From: Kiritimatiellia bacterium
GTDB taxonomy: Bacteria; Verrucomicrobiota; Kiritimatiellia; CAIQIC01; Lenti-01
Direction of reading: 5' to 3'
Length of the DNA: 15,394 nt
NCBI GenBank assembly: GCA_018432565.1
Contig: JAHDSS010000456.1
Location: 1-15,394 of the forward strand
Both the position numbers and the translations under genes were made by a program. Position 1 is the stretch's first letter; the number at the start of each line of letters is the position of its first letter. Positions 1-5,897 of this stretch are shown piece by piece. The notes beneath the pieces were generated by a model. That model had not been told where the DNA came from. It saw only the letters and a list, made by a program, of their open reading frames with translations, and ran no database searches.

Positions 1-306
1 CTGGTATTCGGGGAAGGCCTTGGCGAAGGCGAGGAGGCGCTGCTGGATGACGATGCCGGCGCCCCAGGAGGCGAGCAGCAGGAGGAGGACGACGCAGGCG
101 ACGGCGAGAAACGCGGGCAGGCGCAGGCGGCGGACCAGGAAATTGACGGGGGGCGCGAGCAGGTAGCTGAGGAACCAGGCGATGAGCAGGGGGATGACGA
201 CGCCCTGGGCGGCCTTGAGGACGAAGCCGACGGCGATGACGGCGAGGAGGCCGAGGGAGAGGGCGGTGGCGCTGAGGCGCTGGGGGCGATCGGGGAGCAG
301 GGTCAT
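1..306 (-). CDS. AI-2E family (PerM/YdiK-like) membrane transporter, N-terminal part only
   Basis: The first 102 residues are visible; the frame is open to the window edge, so the gene continues outside. The start is the ATG whose first base is 306, overlapping the TGA stop of the prepilin peptidase gene by 4 bases (ATGA), which implies translational coupling. The translation has a hydrophobic helix (about residues 14-28), then VVIPLLIAWFLSYLLAPPVN, a short basic loop (RRLRLP), another strong hydrophobic stretch with LLLLLASWGAG, and ends with AFPEYQ. This order, with the L-x-P-P-V-N element after the second helix, is typical of the N-terminus of AI-2E/UPF0118 transporters, polytopic inner-membrane proteins of about 350 residues. 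Family members have been linked to autoinducer-2 export, Na+/H+ antiport and other roles, so the substrate cannot be stated. Family assignment is fairly secure; function is not. Confidence 0.8.
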   Translation of the reverse strand, partial: MTLLPDRPQRLSATALSLGLLAVIAVGFVLKAAQGVVIPLLIAWFLSYLLAPPVNFLVRRLRLPAFLAVACVVLLLLLASWGAGIVIQQRLLAFAKAFPEYQ

Positions 307-1157
307 GGGAATCCTCCGGTCCAGAAGAGGGTGGCAGGTGGCAGGGGCATGGCCCACTCGAGATAGGCGGCGATGCAGGCGGGCCCGCAGAGCATCCACA
401 GGACGGCGGCGAGGGCGAGATGGGGGCCGTAGGGGATTTTGCTTTGGAGCGCCTTGCGGCGGGCGGCGATCAGGGCCAGGCCGAGCAGGGTGCCGGTGAG
501 GGAGGAAACGAAGATGGTGAAGAGCACGGCCTGCGCGCCGAGGCAGGCGCCGATGGCCCCGAGCAGTTTCCAGTCGCCCATGCCCATGGCGTCGCGTTTC
601 AGAATCAGGCGGCCGAGGGTGGCGACGAGCCAGAGCAGGCCGTAGCCGAGGGCGAGGCCGAGGAGCGAGTGCGCGAGGGCGGGCAGCCGGTCGGTCTGCC
701 CCTGGAGGGCGGGGAGGGCGAAGGAGAGGACCGGGCCGAGAATCATGCCGCCGAGGGTGACGCGGTCGGGAAGGATGAGGTGATCGAGATCGATGAAGGT
801 GGCCATGACGAGGGCGGCGGCGAAGAGCAGATAGACGGGGGTGAGGACGGAGACGCCATGGACGAGCCAGAGGGCGGTGAAGAGCGCGCCGGTGAGAAGT
901 TCGACGAGGAAGTAGCGCGGGGAGATGGGGGCGCGGCAATGGCGGCAGCGGCCGTTGAGAATGAGCCAGGAGAGCAGGGGGAGGTTGTCCCACGGGGCGA
1001 TGGGGTGGCCGCAGGCGGGGCAATGGGAGCCGGGCCAGACGATGGATTCGTCGCGGGGGATGCGCCAGATGCAGACATTGAGGAAGCTGCCGATGCAGAG
1101 GCCGGCAAGAAACACGAAGGCGCTGAGGGCCCAGAAGGCTTCCGGGGGGAGGGTCAT
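303..1157 (-). CDS. pilD: Prepilin peptidase / N-methyltransferase (type IV pilin or type II secretion processing)
   Basis: This 284-residue inner-membrane aspartic protease of the A24 family would cleave the leader of type IV pilins or type II secretion pseudopilins and N-methylate the new N-terminus. The N-terminal methyltransferase part (about residues 12-85) has GSFLNVCIWRIPR and two Cys pairs, C46-x2-C49 (CPACGHPI) and C71-x2-C74, as in bifunctional enzymes. The protease part has FIDLDHLILPD (D123/D125) and GMGDWKLLGAIGACLG (D195), the two catalytic aspartate regions, plus the late IPYGPHLALA element. Multiple hydrophobic helices fill the rest. Length is normal. It starts at an ATG overlapping the aroE stop by 4 bases and its own stop overlaps the next gene, so it sits mid-operon. 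No pilin gene is in the window, so pilus versus secretion use is open; the symbol is by family. Confidence 0.95.
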   Translation of the reverse strand: MTLPPEAFWALSAFVFLAGLCIGSFLNVCIWRIPRDESIVWPGSHCPACGHPIAPWDNLPLLSWLILNGRCRHCRAPISPRYFLVELLTGALFTALWLVHGVSVLTPVYLLFAAALVMATFIDLDHLILPDRVTLGGMILGPVLSFALPALQGQTDRLPALAHSLLGLALGYGLLWLVATLGRLILKRDAMGMGDWKLLGAIGACLGAQAVLFTIFVSSLTGTLLGLALIAARRKALQSKIPYGPHLALAAVLWMLCGPACIAAYLEWAMPLPPATLFWTGGFP

Positions 1158-2026
1158 CGGGGGCTCCGGTCGCGCAGGGCCTGTTGAAGGGCGGTGCGCA
1201 TGACGGCGACGGGCGGCTTGCGGCCGGTCCAGAGGCGGAAGGCGCGGGCGCCTTGGTGGAGGAGCATGCCGAGGCCGTTGGCGGTGCGGGCGCCGGCGGA
1301 GCGGGCGGCGGCGAGCAGCGGGGTTTCGGCGGGGTTGTAGATGAGGTCGAACACGAGCTGGCCTTTGCGGAAGGCGCCGGGCGGCAGCAGGGAAGAATCG
1401 CCGGGGGTCATGCCGACGGGGGTGGCCTGGAGGATCAGATCGCAGTCGCGGGCGGCGCGCGCGGCGCGGGCGAGCGAGACGCCGGCGACGGGGAGTCCCG
1501 GGGCGGTTTCGCGCAGGGCGAGGAGGAGGCGGCGGCGGGCGGCGGGGCGCAGGTCGGCCACGAGGAGTTCGGTGGCGCCGTGCAGGACGCAGGTCAGGGC
1601 GAGGGCGCGGCCGGCGCCGCCCGCGCCCAGCAGCAGGATGCGCTTGCCGCTTGGCGAGGCGCGGAAGGCCTCCCGCAGGGCGTCGAGGAATCCGGGGGCG
1701 TCGGTGTTGTGGCCTTCCATGGCGCCGTCGCGGCGGAAGACGACGGTATTGACGGCGCGCAGGACCCGGGCGGAATCGGAGACCGCGTGGTGCCGGGCGA
1801 GAAAGCGGAACGCGGCTTCCTTGTGGGGGATGGTGATGTTGAGGCCGCCGAATCCGCCGGCGTGCAGTTCGTCGAGGGTGGCGGGGAGGTCACGGGCCAG
1901 GACATCCAGCAGGGTGTAGCGCGCGTTCAGGCCGAGGGCCCGGAAGGCGGCGTTGTGCATGGCCGGGGACAGCGAATGGCCGACGGGATGGCCGAGCAGG
2001 GCGTAGGGTGCGGGCGAGGGCTTCAT
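1154..2026 (-). CDS. aroE: Shikimate dehydrogenase (NADP+)
   Basis: This 290-residue cytoplasmic enzyme reduces 3-dehydroshikimate to shikimate with NADPH in the chorismate pathway. The N-terminal substrate domain opens with LLGHPVGHSLSPAMHN (residues 10-25) and has NITIPHK with catalytic K69 and the NTD motif with catalytic D109. The Rossmann domain has the dinucleotide loop GAGGAG (134-139). The end carries NGLGMLLHQGA, the usual C-terminal substrate/cofactor element. Length is normal to slightly long. The ATG at 2026 fits the family N-terminus, but no convincing Shine-Dalgarno sequence precedes it; TATAGA ends only 2 bases before the ATG. It is the first gene of the aroE-pilD-AI-2E unit, whose upstream region contains the heptamer array 55 bases away. 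Identification is secure. Confidence 0.96.
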   Translation of the reverse strand: MKPSPAPYALLGHPVGHSLSPAMHNAAFRALGLNARYTLLDVLARDLPATLDELHAGGFGGLNITIPHKEAAFRFLARHHAVSDSARVLRAVNTVVFRRDGAMEGHNTDAPGFLDALREAFRASPSGKRILLLGAGGAGRALALTCVLHGATELLVADLRPAARRRLLLALRETAPGLPVAGVSLARAARAARDCDLILQATPVGMTPGDSSLLPPGAFRKGQLVFDLIYNPAETPLLAAARSAGARTANGLGMLLHQGARAFRLWTGRKPPVAVMRTALQQALRDRSPR

Positions 2027-2081
2027 CTTCTATAGAGGAAGAGTGGCGGATTTCGATGGAGAGGGGAAGGGGAAAAGAAGG

Positions 2082-2313
2082 AGGACAGGGGACAGGAGAC
2101 AGGGGGGCAGGGGACAGGGGACAGGGGGCAGGGGGCAGGGGACAGAGGACAGAGGACAGGGGGCAGGGGGCAGGGGACAGGGGACAGGGGGCAGGGGACA
2201 GGGGGCAGGGGGCAGAGGACAGAGGACAGGGGACAGGGGGCAGGAGACAGAGGACAGGGGACAGGGGACAGGGGACAGAGGACAGAGGCCAGAGGACAGG
2301 GGACAGGGGGCAG
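2082..2313. repeat. 33-unit G-rich heptamer tandem array (consensus RGGRCAG)
   Basis: Read on the plus strand, 33 consecutive heptamers run without interruption. By hand count there are 12 gggacag, 9 ggggcag, 8 aggacag, 2 gagacag, 1 aggccag, and one 8-base unit gggggcag at 2103-2110. Total length is 232 = 33 x 7 + 1. Variation is concentrated at unit positions 1 and 4, and is A/G only except for one C. Because 7 is not a multiple of 3, the array cycles through all frames and stays open on both strands (GQGTGDR-like on plus, CPLSPVP-like on minus), which creates spurious long ORFs. Dense G3-G5 runs on the plus strand make it a strong G-quadruplex candidate. It lies between the divergent aroE and ilvB units. 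Heptamer tandem repeats (STRR) are known in cyanobacteria; relation to those is not implied. Confidence 0.95.
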
Positions 2314-2315
2314 TT

Positions 2316-2440
2316 GAAGCAGGAAAACAGGAAACCCAGGAACACAGGAAAGGGGGGGGAGGGAGGGCAGATGACGGAGGACGGAGGACGGAGGACAGTG
2401 GGGCGAAGCAGGAAAACAGGAAATAACAGGAACACAGGAA
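2316..2440. repeat. Two direct repeats of about 35 bp plus a small second heptamer cluster
   Basis: A 35-36 bp segment occurs at 2316-2350 and again at 2405-2440. Both copies start gaagcaggaaaacaggaaa and end aggaacacaggaa, differing only in the 3-4 bases between (ccc versus taac). Between them lie a G8-A-G3-A-G3 run (2352-2367) and three copies of acggagg (2374-2394), again a 7-base unit. The segment looks like a decayed duplication derived from the same purine-rich repeat process as the array next to it. Confidence 0.85.
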
Positions 2441-2740
2441 GGGAGAGGGTGGGGGGGCAGGAGGAACAGGCAGAATCTTCAATATTCAACAGAGCAATAT
2501 TCAATCATCAAGGGAACAGCCGGGAGCTACGGATTTTACGGATCCCGACCTCTTGCAGAGTCGGGACGTATGGACAGGAAGGGAGAGGGAGGAGGGCCGA
2601 TGTCCGAGATCCGAAGTCAGGCCATCAACCAAGAACCACCAACCATCTGTCCGGCGCGGGCACGGATGGAAATGAAGAGGGGAAAGAGGAGGATGTAGGC
2701 GGAAAAATCAGCAAAAGCGGGGAATATAGAGGCGAGGAGT
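2441..2740. other. Gene-free intergenic stretch with scattered simple repeats
   Basis: No credible coding region was found here. It holds a G7 run near 2451-2457, a near-duplicate of caatattcaa (2480-2489 and 2495-2504), a hairpin (2543-2566), and an ACCA-rich tract (about 2622-2646). Frames that stay open across part of it are extensions of the heptamer array reading. Purine bias on the plus strand continues to about 2740, after which composition turns AT-rich. Confidence 0.6.
2543..2566. other. Hairpin-forming inverted repeat without a T-run
   Basis: tcccgac at 2543-2549 pairs perfectly with gtcggga at 2560-2566. Inside, after one unpaired base (2550), tct (2551-2553) pairs with aga (2557-2559) around a 3-base loop. 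No U-tract follows on either strand, so it is unlikely to be an intrinsic terminator. It could be the core of a small interspersed palindromic repeat or a protein-binding dyad. Confidence 0.5.
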
Positions 2741-2920
2741 AAAAAATTGGCAAAATAATCACAAAAATGGTCGTTATGCGTAAAAAACGGCCTCAAAACG
2801 GCATAAATGTGGTCAAAAAACGCAATAAAGCATAAAATCGGCGCTCAAAAGGCAAAAATAATTCAAAATAGCTTCGATTTTTCTTGCATTGCGGTAAAAA
2901 AGAGTAAAAATAGCGACAAA
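2741..2920 (+). promoter_or_regulatory. Phased A-tract (curved DNA) region upstream of ilvB, likely containing its promoter
   Basis: An AT-rich 180-base stretch contains at least 15 plus-strand A-runs of 3-6 bases. Their centres lie near 2743, 2753, 2765, 2784, 2796, 2805, 2817, 2828, 2835, 2848, 2856, 2866, 2898, 2908 and 2919. Most fit multiples of about 10.4 bp from the first, so intrinsic curvature is expected. A poor -35/-10 pair is ttgcat (2884-2889) with taaaaa (2905-2910), only 15 bases apart, so the exact promoter is uncertain. The stretch ends about 30 bases before the ilvB start and contrasts sharply with the G-rich DNA to its left. Confidence 0.5.
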
Positions 2921-2923
2921 TCG

Positions 2924-2944
2924 AATGGAATATCCATTTGGAGG
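2924..2944 (+). promoter_or_regulatory. Dyad (6-3-6) followed by the ilvB Shine-Dalgarno sequence
   Basis: aatgga (2924-2929) and tccatt (2933-2938) form a perfect inverted repeat around ata. Directly after it, ggagg at 2940-2944 is a strong Shine-Dalgarno sequence 5 bases before the ATG at 2950. The ribosome binding site favours that ATG over the in-frame TTG at 2938. The dyad could be an operator or a weak RNA hairpin beside the ribosome binding site. Confidence 0.45.
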
Positions 2945-2949
2945 CAGCC

Positions 2950-4704
2950 ATGAGTGAACATCAGATGAATGGAGCGGAAGCGCTGATCCTGAGCCTGGAA
3001 AAGATCGGGATCGAGGTGGCGTTTGGGATACCGGGGGGCTCGGCGATTCCCCTGTACGACGCGATGTACAAGGTGAGGAAGAAGATGAAGTTCGTGCTGG
3101 TGCGCCACGAGCAGGGGGCGGCGCACATGGCGGACGGGTATGCGCGGGCGACGGGCAAGCCGGCGGCGGTGCTGGTAACGAGCGGGCCGGGGGCGGCGAA
3201 CACGGTGACGGGGATCATGACGGCGTACATGGATTCCATTCCGATGATCGTGGTGACGGGTCAGAGCGTGCGGGGGATGCTGGGCAAGGACGCGTTCCAG
3301 GAGGCGGACATTTTCAACCTGACGCTGCCGATCGTGAAGCACAGCTACCTGCTGAAGAATGCCAACGACATTCCCCGGGTGCTGAAGGAGGCGTACCACA
3401 TTGCGACCACGGGACGGCCCGGGCCGGTGCTGATCGACGTGCCCAAGGACGTGGGCACGGACCTGTGCACGGCGGGCCTGGATGCCGAGATGAACCTGCC
3501 GGGCTACCACCCGGAGCCGAAGGGCTATACGCCGGAGACGCTGCAGGCGATCGCGGATGCGCTGGCGAAGAGCCGGCGGCCGGTGATCGTGGCGGGCCAC
3601 GGCGCGGTGCTGTCGCACGCGGAGGACGAACTGCGGACGCTGGCGGAGACGATGCAGATACCGGTGACGTCCACGCTGCTGGGCAAGGGGGTGTTTCCGG
3701 ATTCGCATGCGCTGAGCCTGGAGGGGCTGGGGATGCACGGGACGGCCTACGCGAACCGCGCGCTGGTGGAATGCGACCTGATGATCTCGGTGGGGGCGCG
3801 TCTGGACGACCGGATTCTGGGCGTGCCGGCGATGTTCTGCCGGGACGCGGTGAAGATCCACATCGACATAGACGCGGCGGAGTTCGGCAAGCTGGTGAAG
3901 CCGGACATCCGCTGCCGGGGCGATGCGAAGACGGTGCTGCAGGATCTGCTGCCGCTGCTGGAGCCGGGCGACACGGCCGAGTGGCGCAAGGCGCTGGCGG
4001 GCTACAAGAAGAAGTGGCCGCTGGGCTACGCGAAGAAGGGCGGGCTGCATCCGCCGCAGATCATTGACGCGCTGAACAAGCTGACGGGCGGCAAGGCGGT
4101 GATGACGACCGACGTGGGCCAGCACCAGATGTGGGCGTGGCAGTTCTACAAGTGCGACAAGCCGTGGCAGTTCATCAGCTCGGGCGGGGCGGGGACGATG
4201 GGCTTCGGCCTGCCGTCGGCGATCGGCGCGCAGTTCGGGCGGCCGGACGAGACGGTGGTGGCGATTGTCGGCGACGGCGGTTTCCAGATGACGATGAGCG
4301 AGCTGGCGACGGCGGCGATCCACAAGCTGCCGGTGAAGGTGTTTCTGATGAACAACCACTATCTGGGGATGGTGCGCCAGTGGCAGGACATGTTCTACGA
4401 CGAGCGCTACAGCGGGGTGGACCTGGAAGGGAACCCGGATTTCGTGCAGCTGGCGAAGGCGTACGGGATTCTGGGGCTGAACCTGAAGCGGGCGGCGGAC
4501 ATTCCCAAGGTGCTGAAGAAGGCGCTGGAGCACCGGGGGCCGGTGCTGGTGAACGTGGAGGTGGTGAAGCACGAAGAGGTGTACCCGATGGTGCCTCCGG
4601 GCAAGCCGCTGGAAGACACGGTGATGGAGCATCCCAAGAAGAAGAAGGGGCGTCCGGCGGGGCGCCGCGCGACAACGGCCGCGACAAAAGCCAACCGGGA
4701 GTAA
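2950..4704 (+). CDS. ilvB: Acetohydroxyacid (acetolactate) synthase large, catalytic subunit
   Basis: This 584-residue ThDP enzyme condenses pyruvate with pyruvate or 2-ketobutyrate, the first common step of valine, leucine and isoleucine synthesis. The N-terminal Pyr domain has FGIPGGS (25-31) and RHEQGAAHMADGYAR with catalytic E54. FQEAD (116-120) and a central domain with GARLDDRILG (282-291) are typical of the FAD-binding anabolic enzyme. The PP domain has GDGGFQ (441-446) and NNHYLGMVRQWQ (468-479), the ThDP-Mg motif plus W478 at the position that favours 2-ketobutyrate in known enzymes. ATG 2950 is chosen because GGAGG ends 5 bases upstream. The C-terminus is odd: after the normal end near residue 558 it adds a basic tail, KKKKGRPAGRR, resembling an AT-hook. 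The ilvN gene follows after 5 bases, so the two form an operon. Confidence 0.96.
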   Translation: MSEHQMNGAEALILSLEKIGIEVAFGIPGGSAIPLYDAMYKVRKKMKFVLVRHEQGAAHMADGYARATGKPAAVLVTSGPGAANTVTGIMTAYMDSIPMIVVTGQSVRGMLGKDAFQEADIFNLTLPIVKHSYLLKNANDIPRVLKEAYHIATTGRPGPVLIDVPKDVGTDLCTAGLDAEMNLPGYHPEPKGYTPETLQAIADALAKSRRPVIVAGHGAVLSHAEDELRTLAETMQIPVTSTLLGKGVFPDSHALSLEGLGMHGTAYANRALVECDLMISVGARLDDRILGVPAMFCRDAVKIHIDIDAAEFGKLVKPDIRCRGDAKTVLQDLLPLLEPGDTAEWRKALAGYKKKWPLGYAKKGGLHPPQIIDALNKLTGGKAVMTTDVGQHQMWAWQFYKCDKPWQFISSGGAGTMGFGLPSAIGAQFGRPDETVVAIVGDGGFQMTMSELATAAIHKLPVKVFLMNNHYLGMVRQWQDMFYDERYSGVDLEGNPDFVQLAKAYGILGLNLKRAADIPKVLKKALEHRGPVLVNVEVVKHEEVYPMVPPGKPLEDTVMEHPKKKKGRPAGRRATTAATKANRE

Positions 4705-4709
4705 GGAAC

Positions 4710-5210
4710 ATGAACAAGGCATTGCCGACGCATAATCTGAGCATTTACGTGGCCAACCGGCCGGGGGCGCTGGTGCGCATCGCGCAGGCGTTTTCGCGGC
4801 GGGGCTTCAACATCGAGAGCCTGGTGGTGTCGCCGGGGGCGACGGGCGATTTTTCGCGCATGACGATCACGGCCAAAGGCGACGAAGCGGGGCTGGAGCA
4901 GATCATCATGCAGTGTTCGAAGCTGGTGGACGTGCTGGCCTGCCGGGAGCATTCGGACGAGGAGGTGGTGGCGCGCGAGCTGGGCCTGGTGAAGGTGGCG
5001 GTGGATGCCGCCCAGCGGGGCGAGGTGCTGCAGATCGCCGATCACTTCCGGGCCAAGACCGTGGACCTGACGGAGACGTCGATCGTGCTGGAGGTCACCG
5101 GCGGGTCGGAGAAGCTGGACGCGATGGTGGAGCTGCTGCGCAAGTTCAAGATCGTGGAGCTGGTGCGCACGGGCAAGGTCATCATGGCGCGGGGCGAGGG
5201 GGAGACCTGA
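4710..5210 (+). CDS. ilvN: Acetohydroxyacid synthase small, regulatory subunit
   Basis: This 166-residue subunit would activate IlvB and confer feedback inhibition by branched-chain amino acids. The N-terminal ACT domain (about 9-80) shows LSIYVANRPGALVRIAQAFSRRGFNIESLVV, the standard valine-binding ACT signature. The C-terminal domain (about 85-160) has ELGLVKV and GEVLQIADHFRAKTVDLTETSIVLEVTG, as in IlvH/IlvN proteins. Length is normal for the family (about 160-175). The ATG is 5 bases after the ilvB stop, with aagga just upstream, so the subunits are co-expressed. The choice of ilvN over ilvH as the symbol is arbitrary. Confidence 0.95.
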   Translation: MNKALPTHNLSIYVANRPGALVRIAQAFSRRGFNIESLVVSPGATGDFSRMTITAKGDEAGLEQIIMQCSKLVDVLACREHSDEEVVARELGLVKVAVDAAQRGEVLQIADHFRAKTVDLTETSIVLEVTGGSEKLDAMVELLRKFKIVELVRTGKVIMARGEGET

Positions 5211-5230
5211 TCCGCGAGGGGGGGCTGGAG

Positions 5231-5301
5231 GGGCAGGCTCTGTCCTGCCCGGTTTCTGGCAGGATTGCCGCACCCCCCGGCGGGCAACACGGAGGTTGCC
5301 C
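5231..5301 (+). terminator. Two perfect hairpins downstream of ilvN, possible weak terminator or palindromic repeat
   Basis: gggcagg (5231-5237) pairs with cctgccc (5244-5250) around a 6-base loop, and gggcaac (5282-5288) pairs with gttgccc (5295-5301), again around 6 bases. A third, imperfect stem uses gcaac (5334-5338) and gttgc (5353-5357). None is followed by a convincing T-run; the first is followed by ggtttct. They may end or stabilise the ilvBN transcript, or be copies of an interspersed palindromic repeat. The rest of the 236-base gap to mscL holds no credible gene. Confidence 0.35.
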
Positions 5302-5403
5302 CTTCGGTTCCAGGATGGCACCGACACGCAGAGGCAACGGCTCCGTTCGGGGGTTGCGTAGAGCGGTTGACAAAGCGGGCGGGCGGGAGCAGAGTCTGCG
5401 ATC

Positions 5404-5418
5404 GGTTTAATATAAACC
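5404..5418 (+). promoter_or_regulatory. Perfect dyad (6-3-6) upstream of mscL
   Basis: ggttta (5404-5409) and taaacc (5413-5418) are perfect inverted repeats around ata, 14 bases before the mscL Shine-Dalgarno sequence aggagg (5433-5438). The central taatat could serve as a -10 hexamer, but the nearest -35-like ttgaca (5367-5372) is 35 bases upstream of it, too far for a normal promoter. It is therefore read as an operator-like palindrome. Confidence 0.35.
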
Positions 5419-5446
5419 TAATAAAAGCAAACAGGAGGACAGAGAC

Positions 5447-5803
5447 ATGAGCATGGTGAAGGAGTTTCAGGAGTTCGCGGTCAAGGGCAACATGGTGGAC
5501 ATGGCGGTGGGCATCATCATCGGCGGGGCGTTCGGGAAGATCGTCAATTCGCTGGTGGCGGACGTGATCATGCCGCCGATCGGGATGCTGCTGGGGCAGG
5601 TGGATTTCAAGGACCTGGCGGTGACGCTGAAGGACGCGACGGTGGATGCGGCGGGCGCCGAGGTGGCGGCGGTGACGCTGAACTACGGGATGTTCATCCA
5701 GAACGTGGTGGATTTCCTGATCGTGGCGTTTTCGGTGTTCCTGATGGTGAAGGTGGTGAACAGCCTGCGCCGCAAGCAGGAAGCCGAAGAAGCGGCGAAG
5801 TAA
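5447..5803 (+). CDS. mscL: Large-conductance mechanosensitive channel, short C-terminus
   Basis: This 118-residue inner-membrane channel opens under membrane tension and releases solutes on hypo-osmotic shock. The amphipathic N-terminus [41 protein letters not shown] (6-46) with the first membrane helix is textbook MscL, as is the second helix [29 protein letters not shown] (79-107). A good Shine-Dalgarno sequence, aggagg, ends 8 bases before the ATG. The protein stops at [11 protein letters not shown], while E. coli MscL (136 residues) continues with a linker and a C-terminal helix ending in a leucine-rich segment that forms a cytoplasmic bundle. That helix is absent, and no frame just after the stop encodes it. 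The bundle is known to be dispensable for gating in model MscLs, so the channel is probably functional. Confidence 0.95.
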   Translation: MSMVKEFQEFAVKGNMVDMAVGIIIGGAFGKIVNSLVADVIMPPIGMLLGQVDFKDLAVTLKDATVDAAGAEVAAVTLNYGMFIQNVVDFLIVAFSVFLMVKVVNSLRRKQEAEEAAK

Positions 5804-5897
5804 GCCGGTCAAGGCGCCGGGGGGGGCGGGGGAAGACGGAATGGAAAAACAACGAGAGGGCGGCCGGGACGAAGCGGCGGCCGGAAAGAGACGACAG

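Noticed and set aside
420..2035. Plus-strand open frames opposite pilD and aroE
   Set aside because: Low-complexity Glu/Gly/Ala translations antisense to well-identified genes.
2082..2440. CRISPR array or group of direct-repeat spacers
   Set aside because: The repeats are contiguous 7-base units without unique spacers, and no cas gene is nearby.
1890..2742. Long open frames on both strands encoding GQGTGDR- or CPLSPVP-type repeat proteins
   Set aside because: They are the automatic result of a 7-base tandem repeat lacking stop codons. There is no ribosome binding site, no non-repeat domain, and the minus frame runs into aroE out of frame.
2767..2835. Possible ilv leader peptide of 22 residues (MVVMRKKRPQNGINVVKKRNKA)
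   Set aside because: It has four Val and one Ile, but there is no ribosome binding site and no terminator/antiterminator hairpins follow, so an attenuator is not supported.
2863..4722. 619-residue minus-strand open frame opposite ilvB
   Set aside because: His/Arg/Leu-rich translation with no recognisable domain, antisense to a certain gene; typical of GC-rich third-position bias.
5367..5416. ttgaca with tataaa as an mscL promoter
   Set aside because: The hexamers are 38 bases apart, too far for a sigma-70 type promoter.
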